Under the pieces are notes generated by a model. That model did no database searches. It saw only the letters and a program-made list of their open reading frames with translations, and was not told the origin of the DNA. Made by a program: the position numbers and the translations under genes. Positions 21,093 through 29,517 of a DNA stretch of 64,000 nt are shown here, piece after piece; position 1 is the first letter of the stretch; every line of letters starts with the position of its first letter. The stretch is from Rhodococcus gordoniae (GTDB lineage: Bacteria; Actinomycetota; Actinomycetes; Mycobacteriales; Mycobacteriaceae). Location of the stretch: contig NZ_LPZN01000006.1 of the NCBI RefSeq assembly GCF_001646655.1, positions 62,001 to 126,000 of the forward strand, given 5' to 3'.

Positions 21093-21902
21093 ATGACAGT
21101 TCTCGATTCGATTCTCGAAGGAGTGCGAGCCGACGTCGCCGCCCGTGAGGCGGCCCTCGATCTTGCCTCCGTGAAGGCTGCTGCTGCGAGTGCGCCCCCG
21201 CCGATCGACGCCAAGGCCGCGCTGCGCGAGCCCGGCATCGCGGTCATCGCCGAAGTGAAGCGTGCCAGTCCCTCGAAGGGTGCTCTCGCCGACATCGCCG
21301 ATCCCGCCGAGCTCGCCGCGGCCTACGAGTCCGGAGGGGCTCGTGCCATCAGCGTCCTCACCGAGGAACGCCGGTTCCACGGCAGCCTGGCCGACCTCGA
21401 CGCCGTGCGTCGTGCGGTCCGCATTCCGGTGCTGCGCAAGGATTTCGTGGTCGGTCCCTACCAGATCCACGAGGCGCGTGCGCACGGCGCCGACATCGTG
21501 CTCCTCATCGTCGCGGCCCTCGAACAGACCGTGCTGACGGCCCTGATCGACCGGGTCGAGTCGCTCGGGATGACGGCGCTGGTCGAGGCGCACACCGAGG
21601 AGGAGGCCGACCGCGCCCTCGAGGCCGGCGCGACCGTCATCGGGATCAACGCCCGCAACCTCAAGACCCTCGAGGTCGACAAGACGACATTCTCGCGCAT
21701 CGCGCCGGGCCTGCCCAGCAACGTGCTCAAGATCGCCGAGTCCGGTGTCCGCGGGCCGGCCGATCTGCTCGCGTACGCGGGTGCCGGCGCCGACGCGGTG
21801 CTCGTCGGAGAGGGCCTGGTGACCAGTGGGGATCCGCGTCAGGCGGTCGCCGAGCTGGTGACGGTGGGTACGCATCCGTCGTGCCCCAAGCCTGCACGCT
21901 GA
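21093..21902 (+). CDS. trpC: indole-3-glycerol phosphate synthase
   Basis: TIM-barrel enzyme converting CdRP to indole-3-glycerol phosphate. 269 residues, monofunctional (no fused TrpF). Catalytic Lys in [11 protein letters not shown] and Lys in [13 protein letters not shown], Glu in [10 protein letters not shown] and the phosphate site IAESGV...[11 protein letters not shown] are visible. ATG 21093 follows AAAGGA at 12 nt. Separated from the upstream gene by 91 bp containing a weak hairpin. Confidence 0.97.
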   Translation: MTVLDSILEGVRADVAAREAALDLASVKAAAASAPPPIDAKAALREPGIAVIAEVKRASPSKGALADIADPAELAAAYESGGARAISVLTEERRFHGSLADLDAVRRAVRIPVLRKDFVVGPYQIHEARAHGADIVLLIVAALEQTVLTALIDRVESLGMTALVEAHTEEEADRALEAGATVIGINARNLKTLEVDKTTFSRIAPGLPSNVLKIAESGVRGPADLLAYAGAGADAVLVGEGLVTSGDPRQAVAELVTVGTHPSCPKPAR

Positions 21903-21963
21903 CCGTGCCGGCCGGTCCGGACCCCCATGTGATCCGCGTCGCGTGGTGGGGCAGACTGGACGC

Positions 21964-23277
21964 GTGACTGCAGACGATTCCGCACTTTCCGCCAAGGGCC
22001 GGGGGCTTCCCTCGATGAGCGAAGCCCTCGCCACTCCGACCGCGCACGAACCCGACGTCCGCGGCCACTTCGGAGCCTTCGGTGGCCGCTATGTGCCCGA
22101 GGCGCTCATGGCGGTGATCGAGGAGGTCACCGCCGCCTACGAGAAGGAACGCGTCGACCCCGGCTTCCTCGCCGAACTCGATCGGCTGCAGCGCGAGTAC
22201 ACCGGTCGCCCGTCCCCGGTCTACGAGGCCACTCGTCTCAGCGAACACGCCGGAGGCGCGCGCATCTTCCTCAAGCGCGAGGATCTCAACCACACCGGCT
22301 CGCACAAGATCAACAATGTGCTCGGGCAGGTGCTGCTCGCCAAGCGCATGGGCAAGACCCGCGTGATCGCCGAGACCGGCGCCGGCCAGCACGGCGTCGC
22401 CACCGCGACCGCGTGCGCCCTGTTCGGTCTCGAATGCCGGGTCTACATGGGCGAGGTCGACACCGAGCGGCAGGCGCTCAACGTCGCGCGCATGCGTCTG
22501 CTCGGCGCCGAGGTCATCGCTGCCAAGACCGGCTCGCGCACCCTCAAGGACGCGATCAACGAAGCGATGCGCGACTGGGTCACCAACGCCGACAACACCT
22601 ATTACTGCTTCGGCACCGCCGCCGGTCCGCATCCCTTCCCGGCGATGGTCCGCGACTTCCAGCGCATCATCGGCCTCGAGGCACGCGTCCAGATCCGCGA
22701 GCTCACCGGTCGTCTGCCCGACGCCGTCGTCGCCTGCGTCGGCGGAGGGTCGAACGCGATCGGCATCTTCCATCCGTTCATCGACGACCCGTCCGTCAAG
22801 CTCGTCGGCTGCGAGGCCGGGGGAGACGGGGTCGAGACCGGACGCCACGCCGCCACCATCGGCGGCGGCACCCACGGTGCTCTGCACGGCGCGTACTCGT
22901 ACCTGTTGCAGAACGAGGACGGCCAGACCATCGAATCGCATTCGATCTCCGCGGGGCTCGACTATCCCGGCGTCGGCCCCGAGCACGCCTGGCTCGCCGA
23001 CACCGGCCGGGCCGAGTACCGCGCCGTCACCGACAGCGAGGCGATGGACGCTTTCGCGTTGCTGTGCCGCACCGAGGGCATCATCCCCGCTATCGAGTCG
23101 GCCCACGCCGTCGCCGGTGCCGTGAAGCTCGGCCCCGAACTCGGCAAGGGCGCCATCGTCCTCGTCAACCTGTCCGGTCGCGGAGACAAGGACGTCGACA
23201 CCGCCGCCAAGTGGTTCGGTTACCTGCCGACCGACGAGTCCGCCGACAAGACCGGCCCCGAAGGAGCAGCCCAGTGA
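21964..23277 (+). CDS. trpB: tryptophan synthase beta chain
   Basis: PLP enzyme joining indole and serine. 437 residues from GTG 21964. Lys115 in [14 protein letters not shown] binds PLP; the phosphate loop GGGSNAIG and the alpha-subunit contact region are intact, as is GRGDKD near the C-terminus. The start is the least certain point: GTG 21964 is preceded at 6 nt by CAGACT, and ATG 22015 would also retain the core. Stop overlaps trpA (GTGA). Confidence 0.97.
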   Translation: MTADDSALSAKGRGLPSMSEALATPTAHEPDVRGHFGAFGGRYVPEALMAVIEEVTAAYEKERVDPGFLAELDRLQREYTGRPSPVYEATRLSEHAGGARIFLKREDLNHTGSHKINNVLGQVLLAKRMGKTRVIAETGAGQHGVATATACALFGLECRVYMGEVDTERQALNVARMRLLGAEVIAAKTGSRTLKDAINEAMRDWVTNADNTYYCFGTAAGPHPFPAMVRDFQRIIGLEARVQIRELTGRLPDAVVACVGGGSNAIGIFHPFIDDPSVKLVGCEAGGDGVETGRHAATIGGGTHGALHGAYSYLLQNEDGQTIESHSISAGLDYPGVGPEHAWLADTGRAEYRAVTDSEAMDAFALLCRTEGIIPAIESAHAVAGAVKLGPELGKGAIVLVNLSGRGDKDVDTAAKWFGYLPTDESADKTGPEGAAQ

Positions 23278-24077
23278 GCGCCCCGCACGAACGCCTGACC
23301 GAGATCTTCGCGACCTGCCGCGCCGAGAACCGCGCCGCGCTGGTCGGCTACCTCCCGGTCGGCTATCCGACCGTCGAGCGTTCCGTCGAGGCGATGAAGG
23401 TCCTCGTCGAGGGTGGCTGCGACCTCGTCGAGGTCGGCATCCCGTACAGCGACCCCGTCATGGACGGCACCACCATCCAGAACGCTGCGTTCGAGGCGAT
23501 CGCCAACGGCGTCCGGGTCCGCGACGTCTTCCCCGCGGTCGAAGCGATCACCGCCGCCGGTGGCGCCGCAGTCGTGATGACCTACTGGAATCTCGTGAGC
23601 AAGTACGGCGTCGAGAACTTCGCGCGCGACCTCGCGGCGGCGGGCGGACTCGGCATCATCACACCGGATCTCGTGCCGGACGAGGCCGAGGAGTGGATCG
23701 CCGCCGCCGACAAGTACGGGCTCGGCCGGATCTTCCTGGTCGCACCGTCGTCGACCAACGAACGCCTCGCGATCACCCTCGACAAGTGCCGTGGCTTCGT
23801 CTACGCCACGTCGACGATGGGTGTCACCGGCGCTCGCGACAGTGTCGACAACCGCGCGCCGGAGATCGTCGCCCGGGTGCGCACGCACTCCGACATCCCG
23901 GTCGGCGTCGGCCTCGGTGTGCGCAACGGTGCACAGGCCGCGGAGATCGCGGGTTACGCCGACGGCGTGATCGTCGGTTCGGCGCTGGTCTCCGCAGTCG
24001 CGGAGGGACACGACGCGCTGCTCGCCCTCACACAGGATCTCGCGAAGGGCGTTCGCTCCGCTAACGTGCACTCGTGA
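23274..24077 (+). CDS. trpA: tryptophan synthase alpha chain
   Basis: Cleaves indole-3-glycerol phosphate and channels indole to TrpB. 267 residues. Catalytic Glu and Asp lie in [15 protein letters not shown]; phosphate-binding [10 protein letters not shown] and VGLGVRNG are present. GTG start overlaps trpB, stop overlaps lgt, both GTGA, so trpB-trpA-lgt are translationally coupled. Confidence 0.98.
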   Translation: MSAPHERLTEIFATCRAENRAALVGYLPVGYPTVERSVEAMKVLVEGGCDLVEVGIPYSDPVMDGTTIQNAAFEAIANGVRVRDVFPAVEAITAAGGAAVVMTYWNLVSKYGVENFARDLAAAGGLGIITPDLVPDEAEEWIAAADKYGLGRIFLVAPSSTNERLAITLDKCRGFVYATSTMGVTGARDSVDNRAPEIVARVRTHSDIPVGVGLGVRNGAQAAEIAGYADGVIVGSALVSAVAEGHDALLALTQDLAKGVRSANVHS

Positions 24078-25084
24078 CATCCACTGCGTCTGTTCTGGCA
24101 TATCTGCCGAGTCCGCCGCAGGGCGTCTGGTACCTCGGGCCCTTCGCCCTCCGTGCCTACGCCCTGTGCATCATCGTCGGGATCGTCGTAGCGATCTGGT
24201 GGGGCGACCGCCGCTGGGTCGCACGCGGCGGGCAGGCGGGCACCGTCCTCGACATCGCCGTGTGGGCGGTGCCCTTCGGCCTGATCGGCGGGCGGCTCTA
24301 TCACGTCGCCACCGATTGGCAGAAATACTTCGGAGCCGGGGCGGACCCGGTCGACGCCCTGAAGATCTGGGAGGGCGGCCTCGGTATCTGGGGCGCCGTC
24401 GCGTTCGGTGCGCTGGGTGCGTGGATCGGGTGCCGCCGGCGCGGGATCCCGCTGCCCGCCTTCGGGGACGCGCTCGCCCCGGCGATCCTGCTGGCGCAGG
24501 CCATCGGGCGCCTCGGCAACTGGTTCAACCAGGAACTCTACGGCCGCGAGACCACGGTCCCGTGGGGACTCGAGATCTACGAGCGGCGCAACGGCGCGGG
24601 ACAGGTCGCTCCCGGGCTGGTCGACGGTGTGTCCACGGGTGAGGTGGCCTTCGTCGTGCACCCGACCTTCCTCTACGAACTGCTGTGGAACCTCGCCGTG
24701 GTGCTGTTGCTGGTGCTCGTCGACCGGAAGTTCACGATCGGCCACGGACGACTGTTCGCCCTCTACGTGGCCGGGTACTGCGCGGGCCGGTTCTGGATCG
24801 AACTCATGCGCACGGACGCCGCCACCGAGATCGCGGGCATCCGGATCAACACGTTCACCTCGGGCATCGTGTTCGTGCTCGCGGTCGCGTACTTCGTCCT
24901 CGCGCGCAAGGGTCGCGAGGAGCCTTCGACACTGAATCCGGGGGCGGCAGCGCACGCGGCCGACCCGGCGGCCGAGGACGAGACGGCCGGGACCTCGCCT
25001 GCCGCCGGCACCGCCGGCCCCTCGCCTGCCGCCGGTAGAGTCGACGAGGCGACGTCCGGAGACAACAAGGGGGATCACTCGTGA
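24074..25084 (+). CDS. lgt: prolipoprotein diacylglyceryl transferase
   Basis: Membrane enzyme that lipidates the lipobox Cys of secreted lipoproteins. 336 residues, about 7 membrane segments; the Lgt signature AIGRLGNWFNQELYG and HPTFLYELLWN are clear. The last ~50 residues are an Ala/Pro/Glu-rich cytoplasmic tail typical of actinobacterial Lgt. GTG overlaps trpA and the stop overlaps the TM2 gene. Substrates in this window include MetQ and the iron-binding lipoprotein. Confidence 0.96.
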   Translation: MTSTASVLAYLPSPPQGVWYLGPFALRAYALCIIVGIVVAIWWGDRRWVARGGQAGTVLDIAVWAVPFGLIGGRLYHVATDWQKYFGAGADPVDALKIWEGGLGIWGAVAFGALGAWIGCRRRGIPLPAFGDALAPAILLAQAIGRLGNWFNQELYGRETTVPWGLEIYERRNGAGQVAPGLVDGVSTGEVAFVVHPTFLYELLWNLAVVLLLVLVDRKFTIGHGRLFALYVAGYCAGRFWIELMRTDAATEIAGIRINTFTSGIVFVLAVAYFVLARKGREEPSTLNPGAAAHAADPAAEDETAGTSPAAGTAGPSPAAGRVDEATSGDNKGDHS

Positions 25085-25995
25085 CCACACAGGACCCGGG
25101 AGCTGCGGGAGCACCCGATTCGGAGCCTGCCAAGCCGGACCTGACGAAGCGGACCGGGTCCGGACCCGGCGCGGACGCCCCGGATCGGTCGGAGAGCGAC
25201 CAGACGCCGCCGCCCGATCTCGGGCGCGCCTTCGACTACGACGCCACCGCGCAGGCCTCGCTGTCGGCGCAACCGCCCACCCTCGACTCCCTCGGTGGTG
25301 CCACCGGCACTCCGGGGCCCGGATGGGACACCTATTCCGGTGTCGGCAACGGACCGGGTTGGGGCAACACCCCGAGTTACCCGCCGCCGGCCGAGCACCA
25401 GTCCGACTATCCGCCCCCGGGCGACTACCCCTACGGCGAGCATCCGGGCCGGACCGAGTCCGGGGCCGGGCCGGTCTACGGGACACCCGATCCGCACTTT
25501 CCGATCGGGTCCCCGCAACAGGACCCTTCGCAGGGCGGGTACACCGGTCCGCAGGGATCGCACCAGGCGCAGGGATACGGCCCGCCGCAGGGTGGGTACA
25601 CCGGTCCGCAGGGATCGCACCAGGCGCAGAGTTACGGCCCGCCGCAGGGTGGACAGGGATACGGCCCGCCGCCCGGTTACGGGGTGATGCCCGCCTACGG
25701 CTACCCCGACCCGTCGAACCCGTACGGTCGCGACGCCGCAGCGCCCTTCGGACGCGATCCCTACACCGGCGAGCCGTACTCCGACAAGAGCAAGGTCACC
25801 GCAGGTGTGCTGGAGATCCTGCTCGGCGCCTTCGGTGCCGGACGCTTCTATCTCGACCAGCCGGGCGTGGCGGTCGCGCAGATCGCCGTCACCTGGCTCA
25901 CCTGTGGTATCGGTGGCATCTGGCCGTTGATCGACGGCATCCTGATGCTCACCGGCAAGGTCCGCGACAAGAACGGACGTCAACTTCGTCCGTGA
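25081..25995 (+). CDS. TM2-domain protein with Pro/Gly/Tyr-rich N-terminus
   Basis: 304-residue protein. Residues 1-235 are disordered and rich in Pro, Gly, Tyr and Gln, including a 19-residue tandem repeat; residues about 238-300 form a TM2 domain (KSKVTAGVLEILLGAFG, then GIGGIWPLIDGILMLTGKV) with two membrane helices. GTG overlaps the lgt stop. Such proteins are common and uncharacterised in mycolate actinobacteria; a role at the cell envelope is a guess. Followed by a terminator hairpin. Confidence 0.88.
   Translation: MTTQDPGAAGAPDSEPAKPDLTKRTGSGPGADAPDRSESDQTPPPDLGRAFDYDATAQASLSAQPPTLDSLGGATGTPGPGWDTYSGVGNGPGWGNTPSYPPPAEHQSDYPPPGDYPYGEHPGRTESGAGPVYGTPDPHFPIGSPQQDPSQGGYTGPQGSHQAQGYGPPQGGYTGPQGSHQAQSYGPPQGGQGYGPPPGYGVMPAYGYPDPSNPYGRDAAAPFGRDPYTGEPYSDKSKVTAGVLEILLGAFGAGRFYLDQPGVAVAQIAVTWLTCGIGGIWPLIDGILMLTGKVRDKNGRQLRP
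25531..25644 (+). repeat. 57-bp in-frame tandem repeat in the TM2 gene
   Basis: Two near-identical 57-bp units (25531-25587, 25588-25644) encode QGGYTGPQGSHQAQGYGPP and the same with S for G at position 15. They differ at only three positions or so, pointing to recent duplication. A shorter third unit (QGGQGYGPP) follows. Confidence 0.9.
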
Positions 25996-26020
25996 TGCCC
26001 CGGCATCGCCCGTCTCACGG

Positions 26021-26047
26021 GCACCCCGGCGACACGCGCCGGGGTGC
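26021..26047 (+). terminator. stem-loop terminator after the trp-lgt-TM2 unit
   Basis: GCACCCCGGC (26021-26030) and GCCGGGGTGC (26038-26047) form a perfect 10-bp GC stem with a 7-nt loop, 26 bp after the TM2 stop. No T-tract follows, as is common in actinobacteria. Confidence 0.75.
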
Positions 26048-26075
26048 TGAGATGGAGGGTCCGGGCGTCGAGGGC

Positions 26076-26081
26076 TAGGCT
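26076..26081 (+). promoter_or_regulatory. -10 box of leaderless pyk transcript
   Basis: TAGGCT, then 6 nt, then GTG 26088. Placed after the terminator at 26021-26047, so it starts a new unit. Confidence 0.45.
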
Positions 26082-26087
26082 CGAACC

Positions 26088-27509
26088 GTGACCCGACGCA
26101 CCAAGATCGTTTGCACTATGGGGCCGGCCACCGCCGACCCCGATGTCCTGCGGAATCTCGTCGACGCCGGAATGGACGTCGCCCGCCTGAATTTCAGCCA
26201 CGGCGAACACGCCGACCACGAGGGCCACTACAACCGGGTCCGCGCTGCGTCGGAGGCCTCCGGGCACGCCGTAGGCATCCTCGCCGATCTCCAAGGGCCG
26301 AAGATCCGGCTCGGACGATTCGCAGAGGACCGCACCGTATGGGAGCACGGTGAGGTCGTCCGCATCACCGTCGACGACGTGATGGGCGACCACGACCGCG
26401 TCTCGACCACCTACAAGGAACTCGCGCAGGACGCCGTCGCCGGCGACCGGCTGCTCGTCGACGACGGCAAGGTCGGATTGGTCGTCGAGGCCGTCGAAGG
26501 CAACGACGTCGTCTGCCGGGTCATCGAGGGCGGACCGGTCAGCAACAACAAGGGTGTCTCCCTGCCGGGGATGAATGTTTCCGTTCCGGCCATGTCGGAG
26601 AAGGACATCGAGGATCTCGAGTTCGCGCTCCGTCTCGGTGTCGACTTCATCGCCCTGTCGTTCGTGCGGTCCCCGGCCGACGTCGAACTCGTCCACGAGG
26701 TGATGGACCGGGTCGGCCGGCACGTGCCGGTGATCGCCAAGCTCGAGAAGCCCGAGGCCGTCGAGAACCTCGAGGCCGTGGTCCTCGCCTTCGACGCGGT
26801 CATGGTGGCGCGCGGCGATCTCGGCGTCGAGCTGCCGCTCGAGGAGGTCCCGCTCGTGCAGAAGCGCGCAATCCAGATTGCGCGCGAGAACGCCAAGCCC
26901 GTCATCGTCGCGACGCAGATGCTCGAGTCGATGATCGAGAACTCGCGTCCCACCCGCGCCGAGGCCTCCGATGTCGCGAACGCGGTGCTCGACGGCGCCG
27001 ACGCTGTGATGCTCTCGGGTGAGACCTCCGTCGGGAAGTTCCCGGTCGAAACGGTCCGCACGATGGCGCGCATCATCACCGCCGTCGAATCCGATTCGAC
27101 GGAAGTGCCTGCGCTGACGCACGTTCCGCGTACCAAGCGCGGTGTCATCTCGTACGCCGCCCGCGACATCGGCGAGCGTCTCGACGCCAAGGCGCTCGTC
27201 GCCTTCACCCAGTCCGGCGACACCGTGCGCCGACTGGCGCGTCTGCACACGCCGCTGCCGCTGCTCGCCTTCACGCCCGCCCCGCACATCCGTAACCAGC
27301 TGGCACTGACGTGGGGCACCGAGACCTTCTCGGTCGAACCGGTCGACACCACCGATCAGATGGTCGAACAGGTCGACGCCGCCTTGTTGTCGCTGGGCCG
27401 GTACCAGCGCGGCGACCTCGTCGTGATCGTCGCCGGTGCGCCCCCCGGACGTTCGGGTTCGACCAACCTCATCCACGTGCACCGGTTGGGTGAGAAAGAC
27501 ACCCGGTGA
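26088..27509 (+). CDS. pyk: pyruvate kinase
   Basis: Converts PEP and ADP to pyruvate and ATP. 473 residues, full length. N-terminal RRTKIVCTMGPA, catalytic-Lys region IAKLEKPEAVENL and the metal/active-site block MVARGDLGVELPLEEV are intact; the C-terminal regulatory domain ends in NLIHVHRLGE. GTG start with -10 TAGGCT 6 nt upstream, probably leaderless. Stop overlaps tesB (GTGA). Confidence 0.98.
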   Translation: MTRRTKIVCTMGPATADPDVLRNLVDAGMDVARLNFSHGEHADHEGHYNRVRAASEASGHAVGILADLQGPKIRLGRFAEDRTVWEHGEVVRITVDDVMGDHDRVSTTYKELAQDAVAGDRLLVDDGKVGLVVEAVEGNDVVCRVIEGGPVSNNKGVSLPGMNVSVPAMSEKDIEDLEFALRLGVDFIALSFVRSPADVELVHEVMDRVGRHVPVIAKLEKPEAVENLEAVVLAFDAVMVARGDLGVELPLEEVPLVQKRAIQIARENAKPVIVATQMLESMIENSRPTRAEASDVANAVLDGADAVMLSGETSVGKFPVETVRTMARIITAVESDSTEVPALTHVPRTKRGVISYAARDIGERLDAKALVAFTQSGDTVRRLARLHTPLPLLAFTPAPHIRNQLALTWGTETFSVEPVDTTDQMVEQVDAALLSLGRYQRGDLVVIVAGAPPGRSGSTNLIHVHRLGEKDTR

Positions 27510-28390
27510 CGCGTTCGGACACAAAGGATCTCGACGTTCTCCTCGGACTGCTCGACCTGGAGCAGGTCGAGGAGAACGTCTTCCGTGGCGGTCATCCCCC
27601 GCAGGTCGGCAGCCGCACCTTCGGCGGTCAACTCGTCGCGCAGGCGCTCGTCGCGGCCGGGCGCACCGTCGGTGATCGACCCGTGCACGCGATCAACGCC
27701 CATTTCATCCGGGGCGGCGACGTCAAGCGACCCATCGACTACCACGTCGTCACCCACCGGGACGGCCGGGATTTCGCCAACCGGATGGTCACCGCCTGTC
27801 AGGACGAGCAGGAACTGTTCGTCATGCTCGCCGCTTTCCAGCGATGGGGCAAGGGACTCGAACATTCGGTGACCGTCCCCGAAGTTCCACTGCCCGAAGC
27901 GCTTCCACCCATCGGCGAACGTCTGCGCGGCTTCGAGGACCAGCTGCCGCACTTCGTCGGCGCACTCAAGCCGATCGACATGCGGTACGCCAACGACCCC
28001 GCCTGGGTGTTGCGGGGAACGGGGGAGAAGCTCGGCCACAACCGCGTGTGGATGCGCGCCGACGGGCAACTACCCGACGCTCCGCTGCTCCACGTCGCCA
28101 CGCTGGCCTACGCGTCCGACACGACCGTCCTAGACTCGATCCTCACCACGCACGGCCTCTCGTGGGGACTCGACCGGATCGTGGCGGCGACGGTCAACCA
28201 TTCGATCTGGTTCCACCGTCCGCTCCGCTTCGACGAATGGCACCTGTACGCCACGGAATCCCCGGTGGCGGCCGGTTCCCGTGGTATGGCGACGGGACGC
28301 TACTTCACCATCGAGGGCGAACTCGTCGCGACCGTCGTGCAGGAAGGGCTCATCCGTCACTTCCCGCCGCGTCGTCCGTCGGGGAGCTGA
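27506..28390 (+). CDS. tesB: acyl-CoA thioesterase II
   Basis: Double-hotdog thioesterase of 294 residues hydrolysing acyl-CoA to free acid and CoA. N-terminal hotdog carries GGQLVAQAL and the C-terminal one ATVNHSIWFHRPLRFDEW and the Asp/Thr/Gln catalytic region. Coupled to pyk by a GTGA overlap, an arrangement also seen in mycobacteria. Its last 34 nt overlap the antisense small gene at 28357-28554. Confidence 0.95.
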   Translation: MTRSDTKDLDVLLGLLDLEQVEENVFRGGHPPQVGSRTFGGQLVAQALVAAGRTVGDRPVHAINAHFIRGGDVKRPIDYHVVTHRDGRDFANRMVTACQDEQELFVMLAAFQRWGKGLEHSVTVPEVPLPEALPPIGERLRGFEDQLPHFVGALKPIDMRYANDPAWVLRGTGEKLGHNRVWMRADGQLPDAPLLHVATLAYASDTTVLDSILTTHGLSWGLDRIVAATVNHSIWFHRPLRFDEWHLYATESPVAAGSRGMATGRYFTIEGELVATVVQEGLIRHFPPRRPSGS

Positions 28391-28554
28391 TCGGCCGATC
28401 GGTCGACCGCGGCGGACAGTGCGCGCATGCCCTGCACGATCGTCATCGGGGCTTCGACGCCGGTCTCGTCGCACGGTGCGCGTGCAGCGTCGGCATGGGT
28501 CGGACCGATCGCGGAGACCGCGCCGAGCAGGTCCGTCTCGCGGTGTTCCGTCAC
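28357..28554 (-). CDS. small hypothetical protein coupled to DJ-1 gene (65 aa)
   Basis: GTG 28554 overlaps the stop of the DJ-1/PfpI gene as GTGA, the same coupling used throughout this region, and the frame keeps GC-rich third positions to its stop at 28357. The product starts MTEHRETDLLGAVSAIG, is soluble-looking, has one Cys (in RAPCDETG) and a helical middle (TIVQGMRALSAAVDRSA). It overlaps the tesB 3' end by 34 nt on the other strand. No family recognised. Confidence 0.6.
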   Translation of the reverse strand: MTEHRETDLLGAVSAIGPTHADAARAPCDETGVEAPMTIVQGMRALSAAVDRSADQLPDGRRGGK

Positions 28555-29168
28555 GACCCGGACGCCATGAGCTCGCAATAGCCTCGCGGGTCGCGCTCGC
28601 CGTAGAGGGCGTACCAGGCGTCGAGGACACGCGGTTCGTACATGTCGAGCCGCGCGAAGATCGCGCGGGCGAAGTCGACCGGGGCGATGCCGCTCGCGGT
28701 GATGAGATCACCGTCCGTGACCGCGGGCTCGTCCCGGTACAGCCCCGCGCCGCCGTATCCGACACCCTGCAGGAACTCGAGGGCGTTGCTCGTATGGGGC
28801 CGCTCGTCGAGCAGTCCGGCAGCGGCGAGCGCACCGGTCGCGCCGCAGACCGCGGCCACCGGTACGCCGGCGTCGAGGAACTGCCGGGCCTTGTCGACGA
28901 AGGGGGCGTAGGCGTCGGTCGACCAGATGTCGTTGCCCGCGAGGATCAGCATCGCGCTGTCCTCCGGCGTCGCATCCGCGAGCACGGTGTCCGGGACTAT
29001 CCGCAGTCCGCCCTTCGTCGTGACCGGCTCGGCGGAGACGCCGACCGTGCGGACGCGGTACCGTCCGGGATTCCGCTGCCATTCGGGATCCGCGATGTGC
29101 GCCGTGACGTATCCGATCTCCCAGTCCGCCAGGGTGTCGTACACGGCGACGTGAACCGTTTCCACCAT
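28551..29168 (-). CDS. DJ-1/PfpI family protein
   Basis: 205-residue class I amidotransferase-like protein of the DJ-1/ThiJ/PfpI superfamily. The nucleophile elbow holds Cys108 in VAAVCGATGALA, and Glu17 (DWEIGY) corresponds to the conserved acidic partner. ATG 29168 is chosen; upstream codons in the same frame lack coding character. Members act as glyoxalases, chaperones, amidases or transcriptional regulators (no HTH here). Downstream it is coupled to a 65-residue gene. Confidence 0.9.
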   Translation of the reverse strand: MVETVHVAVYDTLADWEIGYVTAHIADPEWQRNPGRYRVRTVGVSAEPVTTKGGLRIVPDTVLADATPEDSAMLILAGNDIWSTDAYAPFVDKARQFLDAGVPVAAVCGATGALAAAGLLDERPHTSNALEFLQGVGYGGAGLYRDEPAVTDGDLITASGIAPVDFARAIFARLDMYEPRVLDAWYALYGERDPRGYCELMASGS

Positions 29169-29169
29169 G

Positions 29170-29195
29170 ACAGTATGGTGGCAGGAACGTACTGT
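29170..29195 (-). promoter_or_regulatory. DJ-1 gene promoter with ACAGTA/TACTGT inverted repeat
   Basis: ACAGTA (29170-29175) and TACTGT (29190-29195) are inverted copies 14 nt apart, immediately upstream of ATG 29168. On the minus strand CATACT (29178-29173) could be a -10 very close to the start codon. Confidence 0.35.
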
Positions 29196-29198
29196 GCC

Positions 29199-29217
29199 GG
29201 CAACGGGCCTCGTTGCC
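29199..29217. other. 7-bp hairpin between divergent genes
   Basis: GGCAACG (29199-29205), loop GGCCT, CGTTGCC (29211-29217). It lies between the DJ-1 promoter and the promoter of the rightward leader; could insulate the two or be an operator. The same GGCAAC/GTTGCC pair recurs inside the leader ORF. Confidence 0.3.
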
Positions 29218-29230
29218 CGTCGGGGGTGAT

Positions 29231-29260
29231 TTGCCCGGTGGTCGCGGAGGCGATTAGCCT
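29231..29260 (+). promoter_or_regulatory. probable promoter of the cysteine leader-oxygenase-metQNI unit
   Basis: -35-like TTGCCC (29231-29236), 18-nt spacer, -10 TAGCCT (29255-29260). Transcription from about 29267 would give a 5' leader of some 60 nt before the leader ORF and 250 nt before the oxygenase. Confidence 0.4.
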
Positions 29261-29325
29261 TGATCAGGACCACGTCGTGGCGCCACTGTCGTCGAAGGTC
29301 GCGCGCGGCCTCATCGGAGGAGAAC

Positions 29326-29403
29326 ATGGGCAACACTCACACGCAGACTGTGAGCACACGCGCTCGGGGCGCCGTGGCTCCTGCGTGTTGTCGTTGCCGC
29401 TGA
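29326..29403 (+). CDS. 25-residue leader peptide with clustered Cys codons
   Basis: GGAGG at 29316-29320 stands 5 nt before ATG 29326. The peptide begins MGNTHTQTV and ends APACCRCR, so Cys codons fall at positions 21, 22 and 24 just before the stop. Short ORFs ending in clustered Cys codons act as cysteine-responsive attenuators of sulfur genes in mycobacteria; here the next genes are an oxygenase and the methionine importer metQNI. GGCAAC at codons 2-3 can pair with GTTGCC over codons 23-25, and a hairpin follows at 29415-29432. It is far too short for usual gene calling. Confidence 0.6.
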   Translation: MGNTHTQTVSTRARGAVAPACCRCR

Positions 29404-29414
29404 TCTCCCTGCCC

Positions 29415-29432
29415 GGGCAGCTCGTCCTGCCC
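29415..29432 (+). terminator. candidate attenuator hairpin after the leader ORF
   Basis: GGGCAG (29415-29420), loop CTCGTC, CTGCCC (29427-29432), beginning 12 nt after the leader stop. A second CTGCCC abuts it at 29409-29414 and could compete for the same arm. A weak ATTT follows. A further small hairpin, CGCAT-CCG-ATGCG (29489-29501), precedes the oxygenase ribosome-binding site. Confidence 0.4.
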
Positions 29433-29517
29433 TCACGATTTCCCTGAGTCCGCCGCGACCGACGGTCCGGCAAGCGACCGGGAATCCTCGCATCCGATGC
29501 GGTTCGAAAGGCACATC

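Noticed and set aside
25531-25644. Short tandem repeats suggesting a CRISPR-like array
   Set aside because: Units are in frame within a coding sequence, directly abutting with no spacers.
29199-29325. SAM riboswitch upstream of metQNI
   Set aside because: I looked for SAM-I/SAM-IV core sequences and pairing pattern and could not see them; only simple hairpins are present.
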